A stretch of DNA of 12,456 bases, from NCBI GenBank assembly GCA_012727745.1, contig JAAYGJ010000158.1, positions 1-12,456 on the forward strand, in the 5' to 3' direction. This document shows positions 5,719-12,456 of the stretch, in pieces. The stretch's first letter is position 1. Each line of letters begins with the position of its first letter. This stretch comes from Clostridia bacterium. Lineage in GTDB: Bacteria > Bacillota > DSM-521 > Neomoorellales > Neomoorellaceae. The position numbers were made by a program, and so were the translations under genes. The notes beneath the pieces are model-generated. The model ran no database searches. It was given only the letters and a program-made list of their open reading frames with translations, and was not told the DNA's origin.

Positions 5719-7077
5719 TTATTCTTTCAGCAACCATTGCCGGTAATCGGCCATGGTATCAATGTCTTTTAATACACCCGGGCAATCCACCTCGACAGTT
5801 AAAAGCTCTTGGGGGTGTGACTTGATAACTTCCCTGGCACCCGTATCTCCCTCAAGCTGTAGCAAGAGGGGCCATAGCTTACGATCGATCAGGACCGGGT
5901 TGCCGCGCTGGCCCCGGTAAGCAGGTGCAACAATTTTTTTATTATTTTTCAGGTAAGCTGCTGCCAGCTGCTGCATAACCTGTGCCGTAACCCCGGGCTG
6001 GTCAGCCAGCACAAAAAACGCCGCCTGCATATCCGGCGGTTGAGCAGCGAGGCCAGCTTTAAGTGAAGCACTGAGGCCACGGCGATACTGGGGGTTAACA
6101 GCTATATTAACAGGCAAACCCGCCAGGGCAGCAGCCACCCTCTCGGCCTCGTAACCGGTAACCACAACAGTTGGGCCTAAATCTGCCGCCAGAACATTGG
6201 TCAGCGTCCGCCGCACCAGGGGATGACCCCCCAGGGGAAGGAGTTGCTTGACCCGCCCCAGCCGCTCTCCGGAGCCGGCCGCCAGCACTATTATTCCTAC
6301 CGGGCCGGGCCGGGTTGCTGCTGCTGGCAACAACTGGCGCACCGGATAGGATGTGGCCACCGCTCCCAGGATAACCCTGTCACAGCCATCTTTTAATATT
6401 TCGGTGGCCATTGCTCGCCCTGCTGCTAACAGGTCATAGTCCTCCGCCTGGTTTAACAGAACCGCCCAGCGGGCTGTAGCTGGGACCGCTTTACGTCCCC
6501 CGGCCGGGTGCAGCAGCACCCGGGTCAGGTCAGCGGCAGCAAGCAAAGCTCCCTGTTCTTTACCGCTAAGCTCTGCCACTATTTCTGAACGGTAAACATA
6601 GGGACGGGCCAGCGGGCTCCCGATCACTTTTAAGCCCGCCAGCGTCACTACCAGAGTTGTCTGGGGTGGGATAACAGGCTCATGTCCCGCCGGGGCCTTA
6701 AACCATGCTCCGGCAGCCCCATCAGCCTCCAAAAGCAAATAGTCAATATCAAGTTCCTTTAAAGCCGCTACTGCCGCCTCATCCAGACCGGTCGCCTTAC
6801 CCTGGCGATTAACCCCGGAAGCGCAGGTAAGCAAGTGTTCGTACTTTAACCGTTTTTGAACCTGCTCTGCCAGCAGGCGGCTGTCGCTAGCGATAATCGG
6901 GTCAGCCAGTTGTTCTAACTGACTTAAAAACATTTTCGTCGTCGGGGCGACCACAACCCTCTTACCAACCGCGGCCAGTTCCCGGGCCAGGCAAACAAGG
7001 GCCGAAGTTTTACCCCCCGCCCCTACAAAAGCAATAACTTCCTGTTCTTTTAAGTTCAAGGCCTGGTGTAGCTGCAT
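5719..7077 (-). CDS. Fused YqeC ATPase-like protein and MocA-type molybdenum cofactor cytidylyltransferase
   Basis: A 452-residue two-domain protein. Residues 1 to about 240 match YqeC, a selenium-dependent hydroxylase accessory protein with a nucleotide-binding loop (FVGAGGKTS at 17-25), PTTKMF at 45-50, and LLLEADGAAG at 114-123. Residues about 258-452 match the MocA/YgfJ NTP-transferase family. That part has LAAGSGERLGRVKQLLPLGG at 265-284, ADQPG at 358-362, RGNPV at 391-395 and DIDT at 438-441. MocA couples CTP to molybdopterin to give the dinucleotide cofactor used by xanthine dehydrogenase-type enzymes. The two activities are usually separate genes, so fusion ties them to the same assembly step. 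The ATG at 7077 has GGGGAGGGG just upstream. It follows the short XdhC gene by 43 bases in the same direction. No frameshift is seen across the junction. Confidence 0.88.
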   Translation of the reverse strand: MQLHQALNLKEQEVIAFVGAGGKTSALVCLARELAAVGKRVVVAPTTKMFLSQLEQLADPIIASDSRLLAEQVQKRLKYEHLLTCASGVNRQGKATGLDEAAVAALKELDIDYLLLEADGAAGAWFKAPAGHEPVIPPQTTLVVTLAGLKVIGSPLARPYVYRSEIVAELSGKEQGALLAAADLTRVLLHPAGGRKAVPATARWAVLLNQAEDYDLLAAGRAMATEILKDGCDRVILGAVATSYPVRQLLPAAATRPGPVGIIVLAAGSGERLGRVKQLLPLGGHPLVRRTLTNVLAADLGPTVVVTGYEAERVAAALAGLPVNIAVNPQYRRGLSASLKAGLAAQPPDMQAAFFVLADQPGVTAQVMQQLAAAYLKNNKKIVAPAYRGQRGNPVLIDRKLWPLLLQLEGDTGAREVIKSHPQELLTVEVDCPGVLKDIDTMADYRQWLLKE

Positions 7078-7120
7078 AAATTGCCCCTCCCCAGGTTAAG
7101 ACGCCACCATCCAGGCAAAA

Positions 7121-7444
7121 TCATGCTAAAGCTACCAGGGGTTCAATGAAAACGTCCATGACCCCGCCACAGACCATGCCTTCATCGGCAGCCGTATCGG
7201 CAGTCATATCCAGGTGGTAGATCGTCGGACAACCCCTTTTTATAACCTCTAAGGCTTCTTGGCGCACTGCCGCTTCAGCACAACCGCCACCAATGGTGCC
7301 AGTAATGCTGCCATCGGCGCTAATGAGCATCTTGGTGCCTGCCTCCCGGGGCGCCGAACCTTTTACCTGGATGACCGTTGCCAAAGCGCAGGGCTGCTTT
7401 TGCTCTAATAATGCCAGTGCCGCTTCAATCAGCTCCCGGTCCAT
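7121..7444 (-). CDS. XdhC/CoxI-family protein, N-terminal domain only
   Basis: A 107-residue protein equal to the N-terminal domain of XdhC/CoxI molybdenum cofactor insertion chaperones. It shows the family signatures KGSAPREAGTKM (28-39), TIGGGCAE (50-57) and EGMVCGGVMDVFIEP (88-102). The cysteines in GGGC and MVCGG lie in motifs thought to help bind or sulfurate the cofactor. The C-terminal Rossmann domain is absent; stand-alone short members are known. The start at 7444 is chosen because AAAGGGGG precedes it; a frame extended to 7465 has no ribosome site. It sits between the full-length XdhC gene (63 bases upstream) and yqeC-mocA, so it is surely part of the maturation operon. It may complement the neighbouring XdhC, whose own N-domain is degenerate. 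Confidence 0.85.
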   Translation of the reverse strand: MDRELIEAALALLEQKQPCALATVIQVKGSAPREAGTKMLISADGSITGTIGGGCAEAAVRQEALEVIKRGCPTIYHLDMTADTAADEGMVCGGVMDVFIEPLVALA

Positions 7445-7507
7445 ATCATTTTCCCCCTTTGTCATTATTTATGTTCCTCATGGCCTGGTTACTGGATACA
7501 GTCCGGC

Positions 7508-8257
7508 TTATTTGCCGCGCCGATAGACCTGGATTATCTGGGCCAGAATACTGATGGCAATCTCTGCCGGTGTTTCGCCGCCGATATCCAGGCCGATAGG
7601 GGAATGGACCCGCTGTAAAAGTTCCGTGGCTACACCCTCCGCCTCTAGTAACTCTAAAACCCCCTTGGCGCGCCGCCGGCTGCCGATCATGCCAATATAG
7701 GCCGCCGGTGATCCTATCACAGCCCGCAGACATTCATAGTCAGAGCGGTGCCCCCGGGTAACTATGGTGATAAATGTCATCGGACCAATTTTTATTTGCT
7801 TAAGAGCTTCAGTAAAACTGTTGCAAATAATCTTGTCCGCTGTCGGGAAAAGGGCCCGATTGGCAAAATCAGGCCGGTCATCAACTACCGTTACCCGGTA
7901 ACCGGCTATTTTCCCCACTGCCGCTACCTGCTGGCCGACATGGCCACCGCCGAGGATTAAAATTTCAGGGCGGGGCACTACCGGCTCCAGGAAAACGGTA
8001 ACAGCAGTATTGCCCGCCTCCAGGGTTTCCAGTACAGGGCGGTGCTTCGCCAGGACCTCCGGCGCCAGCCCGGCTACCTTTTCGTCCAGTTCCTTGCTCC
8101 CCAGGCTGCCGTGCTGTACCTCCCCAGTCCACAGGAGGCTGTTGCCTGCGGCCACTCCTGGATAATCGCCGTTTATCTTAACTATAGTTGCAGCAACTGC
8201 CTGTTTTTGCTCCTCCAGGGCGTCCAGCAGTTGCCGTAAAAACGCTGCTTTAGCCAC
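7508..8257 (-). CDS. xdhC: XdhC/CoxI-family molybdenum cofactor maturation protein
   Basis: A 249-residue XdhC-family protein. The C-terminal Rossmann domain is well conserved: ILGGGHVGQ at 101-109, VDDRPDFAN at 125-133, VTRGHRSDYE at 166-175, YIGMIGSRRR at 187-196 and HSPIGLDIGGETPAEIA at 218-234. XdhC proteins bind molybdenum cofactor and assist its sulfuration and insertion into the large subunit. Residues 1-90 keep only the outline of the XdhC N-domain. Where relatives have the GSxPRxxGxKM and GGGCxE motifs, this one has NGDYPGVAAGN and HGSLGSKELDE, so the cysteine is missing. That domain is supplied in canonical form by the next gene. The start is GTG at 8257-8255 with AAAGGGG seven bases upstream. 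A 26-base near-palindrome overlaps this ribosome site. Confidence 0.88.
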   Translation of the reverse strand: MAKAAFLRQLLDALEEQKQAVAATIVKINGDYPGVAAGNSLLWTGEVQHGSLGSKELDEKVAGLAPEVLAKHRPVLETLEAGNTAVTVFLEPVVPRPEILILGGGHVGQQVAAVGKIAGYRVTVVDDRPDFANRALFPTADKIICNSFTEALKQIKIGPMTFITIVTRGHRSDYECLRAVIGSPAAYIGMIGSRRRAKGVLELLEAEGVATELLQRVHSPIGLDIGGETPAEIAISILAQIIQVYRRGK

Positions 8258-8269
8258 ATCCCTACCCCT

Positions 8270-8295
8270 TTGCTGAAAAAATATTTTGTCTGCAA
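8270..8295. promoter_or_regulatory. 26-base near-palindrome upstream of xdhC, candidate operator
   Basis: The sequence is symmetric about 8282/8283 with 11 of 13 pairs matching: TTGC, one mismatch, GA, one mismatch, then the perfect core AAAATATTTT and its mirror. It fills most of the 42-base gap between ppaX and xdhC and abuts the xdhC ribosome site. Its AT-rich symmetric form suits a dimeric repressor better than a terminator. No factor can be named. Confidence 0.4.
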
Positions 8296-8299
8296 CACG

Positions 8300-8989
8300 T
8301 TACTTCTCCTGAGTTATATTGCCACGCGCTGCCGGTTTCTTGCTTGCTGTCTCCTGTGAAATACAAAAATCGACAAACTCTGCCATGCTATCTACAATCG
8401 CATCGGGCTGGGCTGCCAGCAAACGTTCCCGGGGTATCTTACTCCAGCCGGCAGCCACGCTGGTAACGCCTGCTGCCCGGGCCGCCATAATATCGTGGGG
8501 GCTATCCCCAATCATCACAACCTCGGCAGGGTCAAGTCGGAGCAATTCAACCCCTTTCAATACCGGATCGGGCTGTGGTTTATAGCTGCTAACGTCATCC
8601 ATGGTAACAACTGCCTGAAAATAATCCTGCAGGTCAAATAACTGTAAACCGTACAAAGTTGTCTGGCGTGCCCGCGAAGTAACCACCCCTAATTTAACAC
8701 CCGCTGCCCGGAGCTGCCTTAACCCTTCTTTTACCCCCGGGCAGAGATATACCAGGTCATCAAAATGTTCATCACTGAAGCGGCGATATTCAGCAATCAT
8801 TTCGTCTACTTTATCCGGCACAAAAGACGCCAACCCCTCCCGCAGGGTCATACCAAAGTAGGGAAATAGCTCTTCTGTTTCAATAGTCCGGTTCAGGTGG
8901 GACCTTAAAACATGTTGGAAGGATTTAACTATCAATTCGGTAGTATCCACCATGGTCCCGTCAAAATCGAAAAGCACGCCCGCAAACAA
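8300..8989 (-). CDS. ppaX: HAD-superfamily phosphatase, PpaX type
   Basis: A 229-residue haloacid dehalogenase-like hydrolase. Motif I is LFDFDGTMVDTTELI with nucleophile Asp8 and acid/base Asp10. Motif II is VVTSRARQT, the motif III lysine is in SSYKPQPDP, and motif IV is MIGDSPHD. The stretches VDTTELIVKSFQHVL and MIAEYRRFSDEHFDDLV closely resemble Bacillus PpaX, a pyrophosphatase. In Bacillus it hydrolyses pyrophosphate released by HPr kinase/phosphorylase; phosphoglycolate phosphatase is the main alternative. The start is placed at the TTG at 8989-8987, because AGGGGG lies six bases upstream and the family begins there. A longer frame to 9079 adds 30 residues with no homology. It follows gatB by 93 bases and precedes xdhC by 42, in one direction, but shares no obvious pathway with either. 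Confidence 0.85.
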   Translation of the reverse strand: MFAGVLFDFDGTMVDTTELIVKSFQHVLRSHLNRTIETEELFPYFGMTLREGLASFVPDKVDEMIAEYRRFSDEHFDDLVYLCPGVKEGLRQLRAAGVKLGVVTSRARQTTLYGLQLFDLQDYFQAVVTMDDVSSYKPQPDPVLKGVELLRLDPAEVVMIGDSPHDIMAARAAGVTSVAAGWSKIPRERLLAAQPDAIVDSMAEFVDFCISQETASKKPAARGNITQEK

Positions 8990-9082
8990 TATAATCCCCC
9001 TATCTACAATATAAATGTGAGGCTTCAGAGGATACGTAACACATCTGGCTCCCGATTTACAGTTCTTTCTCGAACTCAATCC

Positions 9083-10513
9083 TCACAATTGTTCTTTAAG
9101 TAGCTTGTTTACCAGGCCGGGATTGGCTTTGCCTTTAGTAGCTTTCATCACCTGGCCTACCAGAAAGCCCAACGCTTTCGTTTTGCCGTTACGATAATCC
9201 TCAACCACTTTCGGGTTGGCAGCCAGCACTTCAGCAACGATCTGTCCCAGGGCAGCAGCATCGCTAATCTGGATTAAGCCCTGCTCCTCCACTACCTGCC
9301 TCGCCCCCTTACCGCTAGCAAACATTTCCTCTAGTACCTGTTTAGCAATCTTGCCACTGATAGTTCCTTCCTGCTGCAGCTGTAAAAGTGCAGCCAGCTC
9401 TTGCGGCGGCACCGGTGCTTGCCCCGGCTCCAGGTTATGGGCATTTAACAAACGGGAAAAATCGCCCATGAGCCAGTTGCTTACAGTCTTGGCATCAGGA
9501 TATAGGGCTACAGTGCGGTCAAAGTAATCAGCCAGCTCTTTAGAACTGGTAATGACCTCAGCGTCATAAAGGGGCAGACCATAATCATCGATTAGCCGCT
9601 GGCGACGGGCATCAGGTAATTCGGGCAATTCCTGTCGCACCCGTTCAATCCAGGCGCTATCTATCTCTATCGGCACCAGGTTTGGCTCGGGGAAACAACG
9701 ATAGCCGCTCGATTCTCCTTTAACGCGCATTACAGTCGTGACACCACGGCTTTCATCCCAGGCTACGGTAGCTGGCTGTACCTGCTCGCCATTTTCCAGC
9801 AGGTTAACCTGGCGCTCAATTTCATATTCTAAAGCTCGCTGTAAAGAACGGAAAGAGTTCATGTTTTTTACTTCGATCTTGGTGCCATAAGTACTGCTAC
9901 CCCGGGGTCTTACTGATACGTTGGCGTCGCAGCGCAGCGAGCCTTCCTCCATCTTGCAGTCGGAAACATCCAGATAGTGCAGTATAGTTCTCAGTTTTTC
10001 CATATAGGCCCGGGCTTGGGCCGGTGAACGCAGGTCAGGCTCCGAAACAATCTCCAGCAGGGGCACTCCGGTGCGGTTGTAATCCACCAGGGAATAGCCC
10101 CCGTCAGGTCCGTCTATGTGGATTAATTTGCCGGCGTCTTCTTCCATATGTACCCTGGCAATACCAATCACTAATTCCTCGCCGTCAACATTAATCTTTA
10201 AATGGCCGTTACTGCCTATCGGCATATCAAACTGGGACCATTGAAAATTTTTCGGTACGTCAGGGTAATAGTAGTGTTTGGGATCAAACTTGCAGTAAGA
10301 AGCCACCTGGCAGTTTAAAGCCAGTGCCGTTTTAATCCCGAACTCTACTACTTGGCGATTGGTCACCGGCAAGGTTCCGGGTAGCCCCAGGCAAATAGGG
10401 CATACCTGGGTATTAGGTTCAGCACCAAAGGAGGTAGAACAAGAACAAAATATCTTGGATTTGGTCTTTAGTTCTACATGGACCTCCAGACCGATAATTG
10501 CTTCGTATTCCAT
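9083..10513 (-). CDS. gatB: Aspartyl/glutamyl-tRNA(Asn/Gln) amidotransferase subunit B
   Basis: A 476-residue GatB, full length. It phosphorylates the mischarged Glu-tRNA(Gln) or Asp-tRNA(Asn) and amidates it with ammonia from GatA. The N-terminus EYEAIIGLEVHVEL is typical, the structural zinc ligands Cys23, Cys25, Cys38 and Cys41 are all present (FCSCS and CPICLG), and the kinase core shows ARVHMEEDAGKL and DYNRTGVPLLEIVSEPDLR. The C-terminal helical and YqeY-like tail ends with GFLVGQVMKATKGKANPG. The ATG at 10513 immediately follows the gatA stop with no spacer, so the two are translationally coupled. This organism is therefore expected to make Gln-tRNA, and possibly Asn-tRNA, indirectly. 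Confidence 0.97.
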   Translation of the reverse strand: MEYEAIIGLEVHVELKTKSKIFCSCSTSFGAEPNTQVCPICLGLPGTLPVTNRQVVEFGIKTALALNCQVASYCKFDPKHYYYPDVPKNFQWSQFDMPIGSNGHLKINVDGEELVIGIARVHMEEDAGKLIHIDGPDGGYSLVDYNRTGVPLLEIVSEPDLRSPAQARAYMEKLRTILHYLDVSDCKMEEGSLRCDANVSVRPRGSSTYGTKIEVKNMNSFRSLQRALEYEIERQVNLLENGEQVQPATVAWDESRGVTTVMRVKGESSGYRCFPEPNLVPIEIDSAWIERVRQELPELPDARRQRLIDDYGLPLYDAEVITSSKELADYFDRTVALYPDAKTVSNWLMGDFSRLLNAHNLEPGQAPVPPQELAALLQLQQEGTISGKIAKQVLEEMFASGKGARQVVEEQGLIQISDAAALGQIVAEVLAANPKVVEDYRNGKTKALGFLVGQVMKATKGKANPGLVNKLLKEQL

Positions 10514-11980
10514 TTATGCCACCTCCAAGGCCGGTCGCCGCCGATGATATTCGGTGTTCTGTTCAAAAGCATAAGCTACCTGCAACAGCCTGGCCTCGGC
10601 GAACGATGGCCCGATAAGCTGCAGGCCCACAGGTAAACCCTGGCTAAAACCGCAGGGTAGGGACAGGGCAGGTAAGCCTGCCAGACTGACAGCGCTGGTA
10701 TATGAGTCAGCCGCAGCCATAGCCAGCGGCTTTTTGTTACCCTTTTCACCCAGACGGAAAGCTACCATCGGCTCGGTTGGTGTTACCAGCAAGTCATATT
10801 TGTTAAAAGCAGCCTCAAAATCCTGGCGAATAAGGGTACGGACTTTGGCAGCCTTAAGGTAAAAGGCCTCATAATTACCGGCCTCAAGGGCATAGGTGCC
10901 AAGCATAAGGCGGCGTTTAACTTCGGGCCCAAAACCCTCGGTGCGGGTGTTAATATTCATTTCTTCAATATCCCGTCCCGGCACCCGTAAACCAAAGCTA
11001 ACCCCGTCATAACGGGCAAGGTTGGAGGAAGCCTCAGCATATGCCACCAGATAATAGGTCGGCAGGGCATACTCGGTATGGGGCAGGGAGGTTTCTTCGC
11101 AAATGGCGCCCAGCTCCGCCAATTTATCTATAGCCCGGCGGACTATGGCCGCTACTTCCGGGTCCAGACCATCAGCAAAGTACTCCCGGGGCACTCCTAT
11201 CTTTAAACCCTTAATATCAGTATTTAAGGCGGCCCGGTAGTCCGGCACCGGCAGATCGGCAGTAGTGCAATCACTCGAATCGTGACCGGCAACCGCGTTC
11301 AGGATTAAAGCGCAATCAGTAACATCACGAGTCAGAGGCCCGATTTGGTCCATGGAAGGGGCAAACGCTATCAAACCGTGACGGGAAACTCGCCCGTAAG
11401 TTGGTTTCAAACCTACCACGCCGCAAAAGGCCGCCGGCTGGCGGATACTGCCCCCTGTATCCGAGCCAAGCGTATAGAATGCTTCCCCGGCAGCTACCGC
11501 TGCCGCTGAACCTCCGCTGGAACCTCCCGGTACCCGTTCCAAATCCCAGGGGTTGCGAGTAGGAAAAAAGGCCGAGGTCTCGGTTGTCGCTCCCATAGCA
11601 AATTCATCCATATTTAATTTGCCTAGCAAGATCGCTCCTGCTTCTTTAAGACGGCTAACTACGGTAGCCTCGTAAGGAGGTACCCAGTCAGCCAACATCC
11701 GGGAAGAACAGGTTGTCCTTATCCGTACGGTACAGATGTTATCCTTCAAAGCCATAGGAATACCTGCCAGAGGACCAAGGGTTTCTCCCCGACTGCGAGC
11801 CGCATCAACGGCCCGGGCCTGGGCAAAAGCCTCCTCAACAGTCCGGGTAACAAAAGCCTGCACCCGACTATCCACTGCTTCAATACGATTAATAGCAGCT
11901 TCCGTTGCTTCAACAGCGCTCACCTGGCGGCTTTTAAGCAGCTCGCCCAGCTCGTGAGCTGTTAATTCACATAAATTCAT
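10514..11980 (-). CDS. gatA: Aspartyl/glutamyl-tRNA(Asn/Gln) amidotransferase subunit A
   Basis: A 488-residue amidase-signature protein that releases ammonia from glutamine and channels it to GatB. The Ser-cisSer-Lys triad is in place: Lys79 in MALKDNIC, Ser154 in PGGSSGGSAA, and nucleophile Ser178 in GSDTGGSIRQPA. These are the same positions as in characterised Firmicute GatA. One small oddity is CTVRIRTTCSSRML at 83-96, where many homologues have a glycine-valine pair before RTTCSS. The ATG at 11980 has GGAGG upstream. It is 16 bases after gatC and abuts gatB, the standard gatCAB order. Confidence 0.97.
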   Translation of the reverse strand: MNLCELTAHELGELLKSRQVSAVEATEAAINRIEAVDSRVQAFVTRTVEEAFAQARAVDAARSRGETLGPLAGIPMALKDNICTVRIRTTCSSRMLADWVPPYEATVVSRLKEAGAILLGKLNMDEFAMGATTETSAFFPTRNPWDLERVPGGSSGGSAAAVAAGEAFYTLGSDTGGSIRQPAAFCGVVGLKPTYGRVSRHGLIAFAPSMDQIGPLTRDVTDCALILNAVAGHDSSDCTTADLPVPDYRAALNTDIKGLKIGVPREYFADGLDPEVAAIVRRAIDKLAELGAICEETSLPHTEYALPTYYLVAYAEASSNLARYDGVSFGLRVPGRDIEEMNINTRTEGFGPEVKRRLMLGTYALEAGNYEAFYLKAAKVRTLIRQDFEAAFNKYDLLVTPTEPMVAFRLGEKGNKKPLAMAAADSYTSAVSLAGLPALSLPCGFSQGLPVGLQLIGPSFAEARLLQVAYAFEQNTEYHRRRPALEVA

Positions 11981-11996
11981 CTATTCATCCTCCCAC

Positions 11997-12281
11997 CTAA
12001 ACTACCCGTGGTACCTTAAACTGACCTTCACTAACTTCCGGCGCGCCGGCCAGGGCCTTATCACGGGGTAAACCCGGCCGGACAAGATCATCACGAAAAA
12101 CATTTCTTAAAGGGAGAATATAGGCAGTAGGCTCCACCGCTGAAGTGTCCAGGTCATTCAATTTATCCACGTATTCCAAGATGGCATTCAGCTGTTCAGT
12201 ATAAGCCGCTTGTTCCTCGGGAGTAAGCTTTAAACGAGCCAGCAGGGCAATACGTTCAACTTCGGCTGCAGTAATGGTCAC
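11997..12281 (-). CDS. gatC: Aspartyl/glutamyl-tRNA(Asn/Gln) amidotransferase subunit C
   Basis: A 94-residue GatC, the small subunit that wraps GatA and stabilises the complex. Typical features are the N-terminal VERIALLARLKLTPEE, the LNAILEYVDKLNDLDTS helix, and the C-terminal VFRDDLVRPGLPRDKALAGAP with the final FKVPRVV. The start is placed at the GTG at 12281-12279 because AAAGGTGG sits 8 to 9 bases upstream and this gives the usual MTIT-like beginning; a GTG at 12293 would lie inside the ribosome site. It is first in the operon, about 40 bases after a promoter. Confidence 0.95.
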   Translation of the reverse strand: MTITAAEVERIALLARLKLTPEEQAAYTEQLNAILEYVDKLNDLDTSAVEPTAYILPLRNVFRDDLVRPGLPRDKALAGAPEVSEGQFKVPRVV

Positions 12282-12322
12282 AATCTCCACCACCTTTATT
12301 ATTCAGGCTTACTTACAGCCTA

Positions 12323-12351
12323 ATTATAACAAAAGCTACCTGGCAGGGCAA
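12323..12351 (-). promoter_or_regulatory. Promoter of the gatCAB operon
   Basis: On the minus strand TTGCCC (12351-12346) and a perfect TATAAT (12328-12323) are 17 bases apart. Transcription would start near 12316, leaving a leader of about 35 bases before gatC. It is probably the main promoter for gatCAB-ppaX. Confidence 0.75.
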
Positions 12352-12374
12352 TGACCGCCGTTTTACGCTAAACT

Positions 12375-12456
12375 CTACCCAAAAGCAAAGTTAGGGCCAC
12401 CCAAAAGTATCCCGGCGATAATCAACAGCCGGAAAGCTTGCCGGAAGATAATCTCA
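12375..12456 (-). CDS. Possible 3' end of a membrane-protein gene
   Basis: A minus-strand frame open at the window edge encodes 26 residues, EIIFRQAFRLLIIAGILLGG followed by PNFAFG, and stops with TAG at 12377-12375. It has one long hydrophobic run with a basic residue before it, like a terminal membrane helix, and ends 24 bases before the gatCAB promoter. Only the tail is visible, so neither family nor reality of the gene can be settled. Confidence 0.3.
   Translation of the reverse strand, partial: EIIFRQAFRLLIIAGILLGGPNFAFG

Noticed and set aside
7446..7733. Minus-strand frame of 95 codons overlapping the end of xdhC
   Set aside because: It is out of frame with the conserved XdhC C-terminus and has no family resemblance.
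8990..9079. N-terminal extension of ppaX to 9079
   Set aside because: The extra 30 residues resemble nothing in the HAD family, and the TTG at 8989 has a far better ribosome site.
12377..12407. Direct repeat ACCCAAAAG at 12377-12385 and 12399-12407
   Set aside because: Only two short copies, both explicable by coding of a hydrophobic glycine-containing tail on the minus strand; no larger repeat structure or tandem array.

Overview
The window looks like chromosomal DNA of a Gram-positive anaerobe of the Firmicutes (Bacillota), possibly a Moorella-like clostridial lineage. The signs are strong AGGAGG/AGGGGG-type ribosome sites, frequent TTG and GTG starts, a GatCAB operon, a PpaX-type phosphatase, a formyltetrahydrofolate synthetase fragment, and a maturation set for selenium-dependent molybdenum hydroxylases. 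The genus is inference only.

Left edge (1-870): three broken genes abut within about 340 bases. They are an internal piece of formate-THF ligase (fhs, minus), the 5' end of an IclR-type regulator with its ribosome site (minus), and the C-terminal half of a D-2-hydroxyacid dehydrogenase (plus). This is either a recombination scar or a chimeric contig end. A hairpin terminator follows at 894-942.

Molybdenum hydroxylase structural genes (964-2441, minus): a [2Fe-2S] subunit followed by an FAD subunit of the xanthine dehydrogenase/CO dehydrogenase type. The molybdopterin-binding catalytic subunit is absent. The leader upstream holds a stem-loop and two small palindromes.

Middle (2706-4688): a UbiA-family integral membrane prenyltransferase resembling decaprenyl-phosphate phosphoribosyltransferase (plus); a small protein with four CxxC pairs under a near-consensus promoter (plus); a strong bidirectional terminator; and a ferritin-like protein (minus).

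Hydroxylase maturation block (4823-8257, minus): an XdhC with a Rossmann domain, a short XdhC N-domain protein, a fused YqeC-MocA protein, and YqeB. These are expected to make, modify and insert a cytidylylated and possibly selenium-containing molybdenum cofactor. They fit functionally with the structural subunits at 964-2441.

Right part (8300-12281, minus): gatC-gatA-gatB, encoding the glutamyl/aspartyl-tRNA amidotransferase, from a clear promoter at 12323-12351, followed by ppaX. The minus-strand genes from gatC down to the ferritin-like gene run for about 8 kb in one direction, with at least one internal promoter (5686-5714). A possible 3' end of a membrane-protein gene lies at the right edge.

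No rRNA, tRNA, CRISPR array, insertion sequence or phage gene was seen. I found no clearly new system. The most notable items are the mosaic left end, the orphan hydroxylase subunits, the split XdhC pair and the YqeC-MocA fusion.
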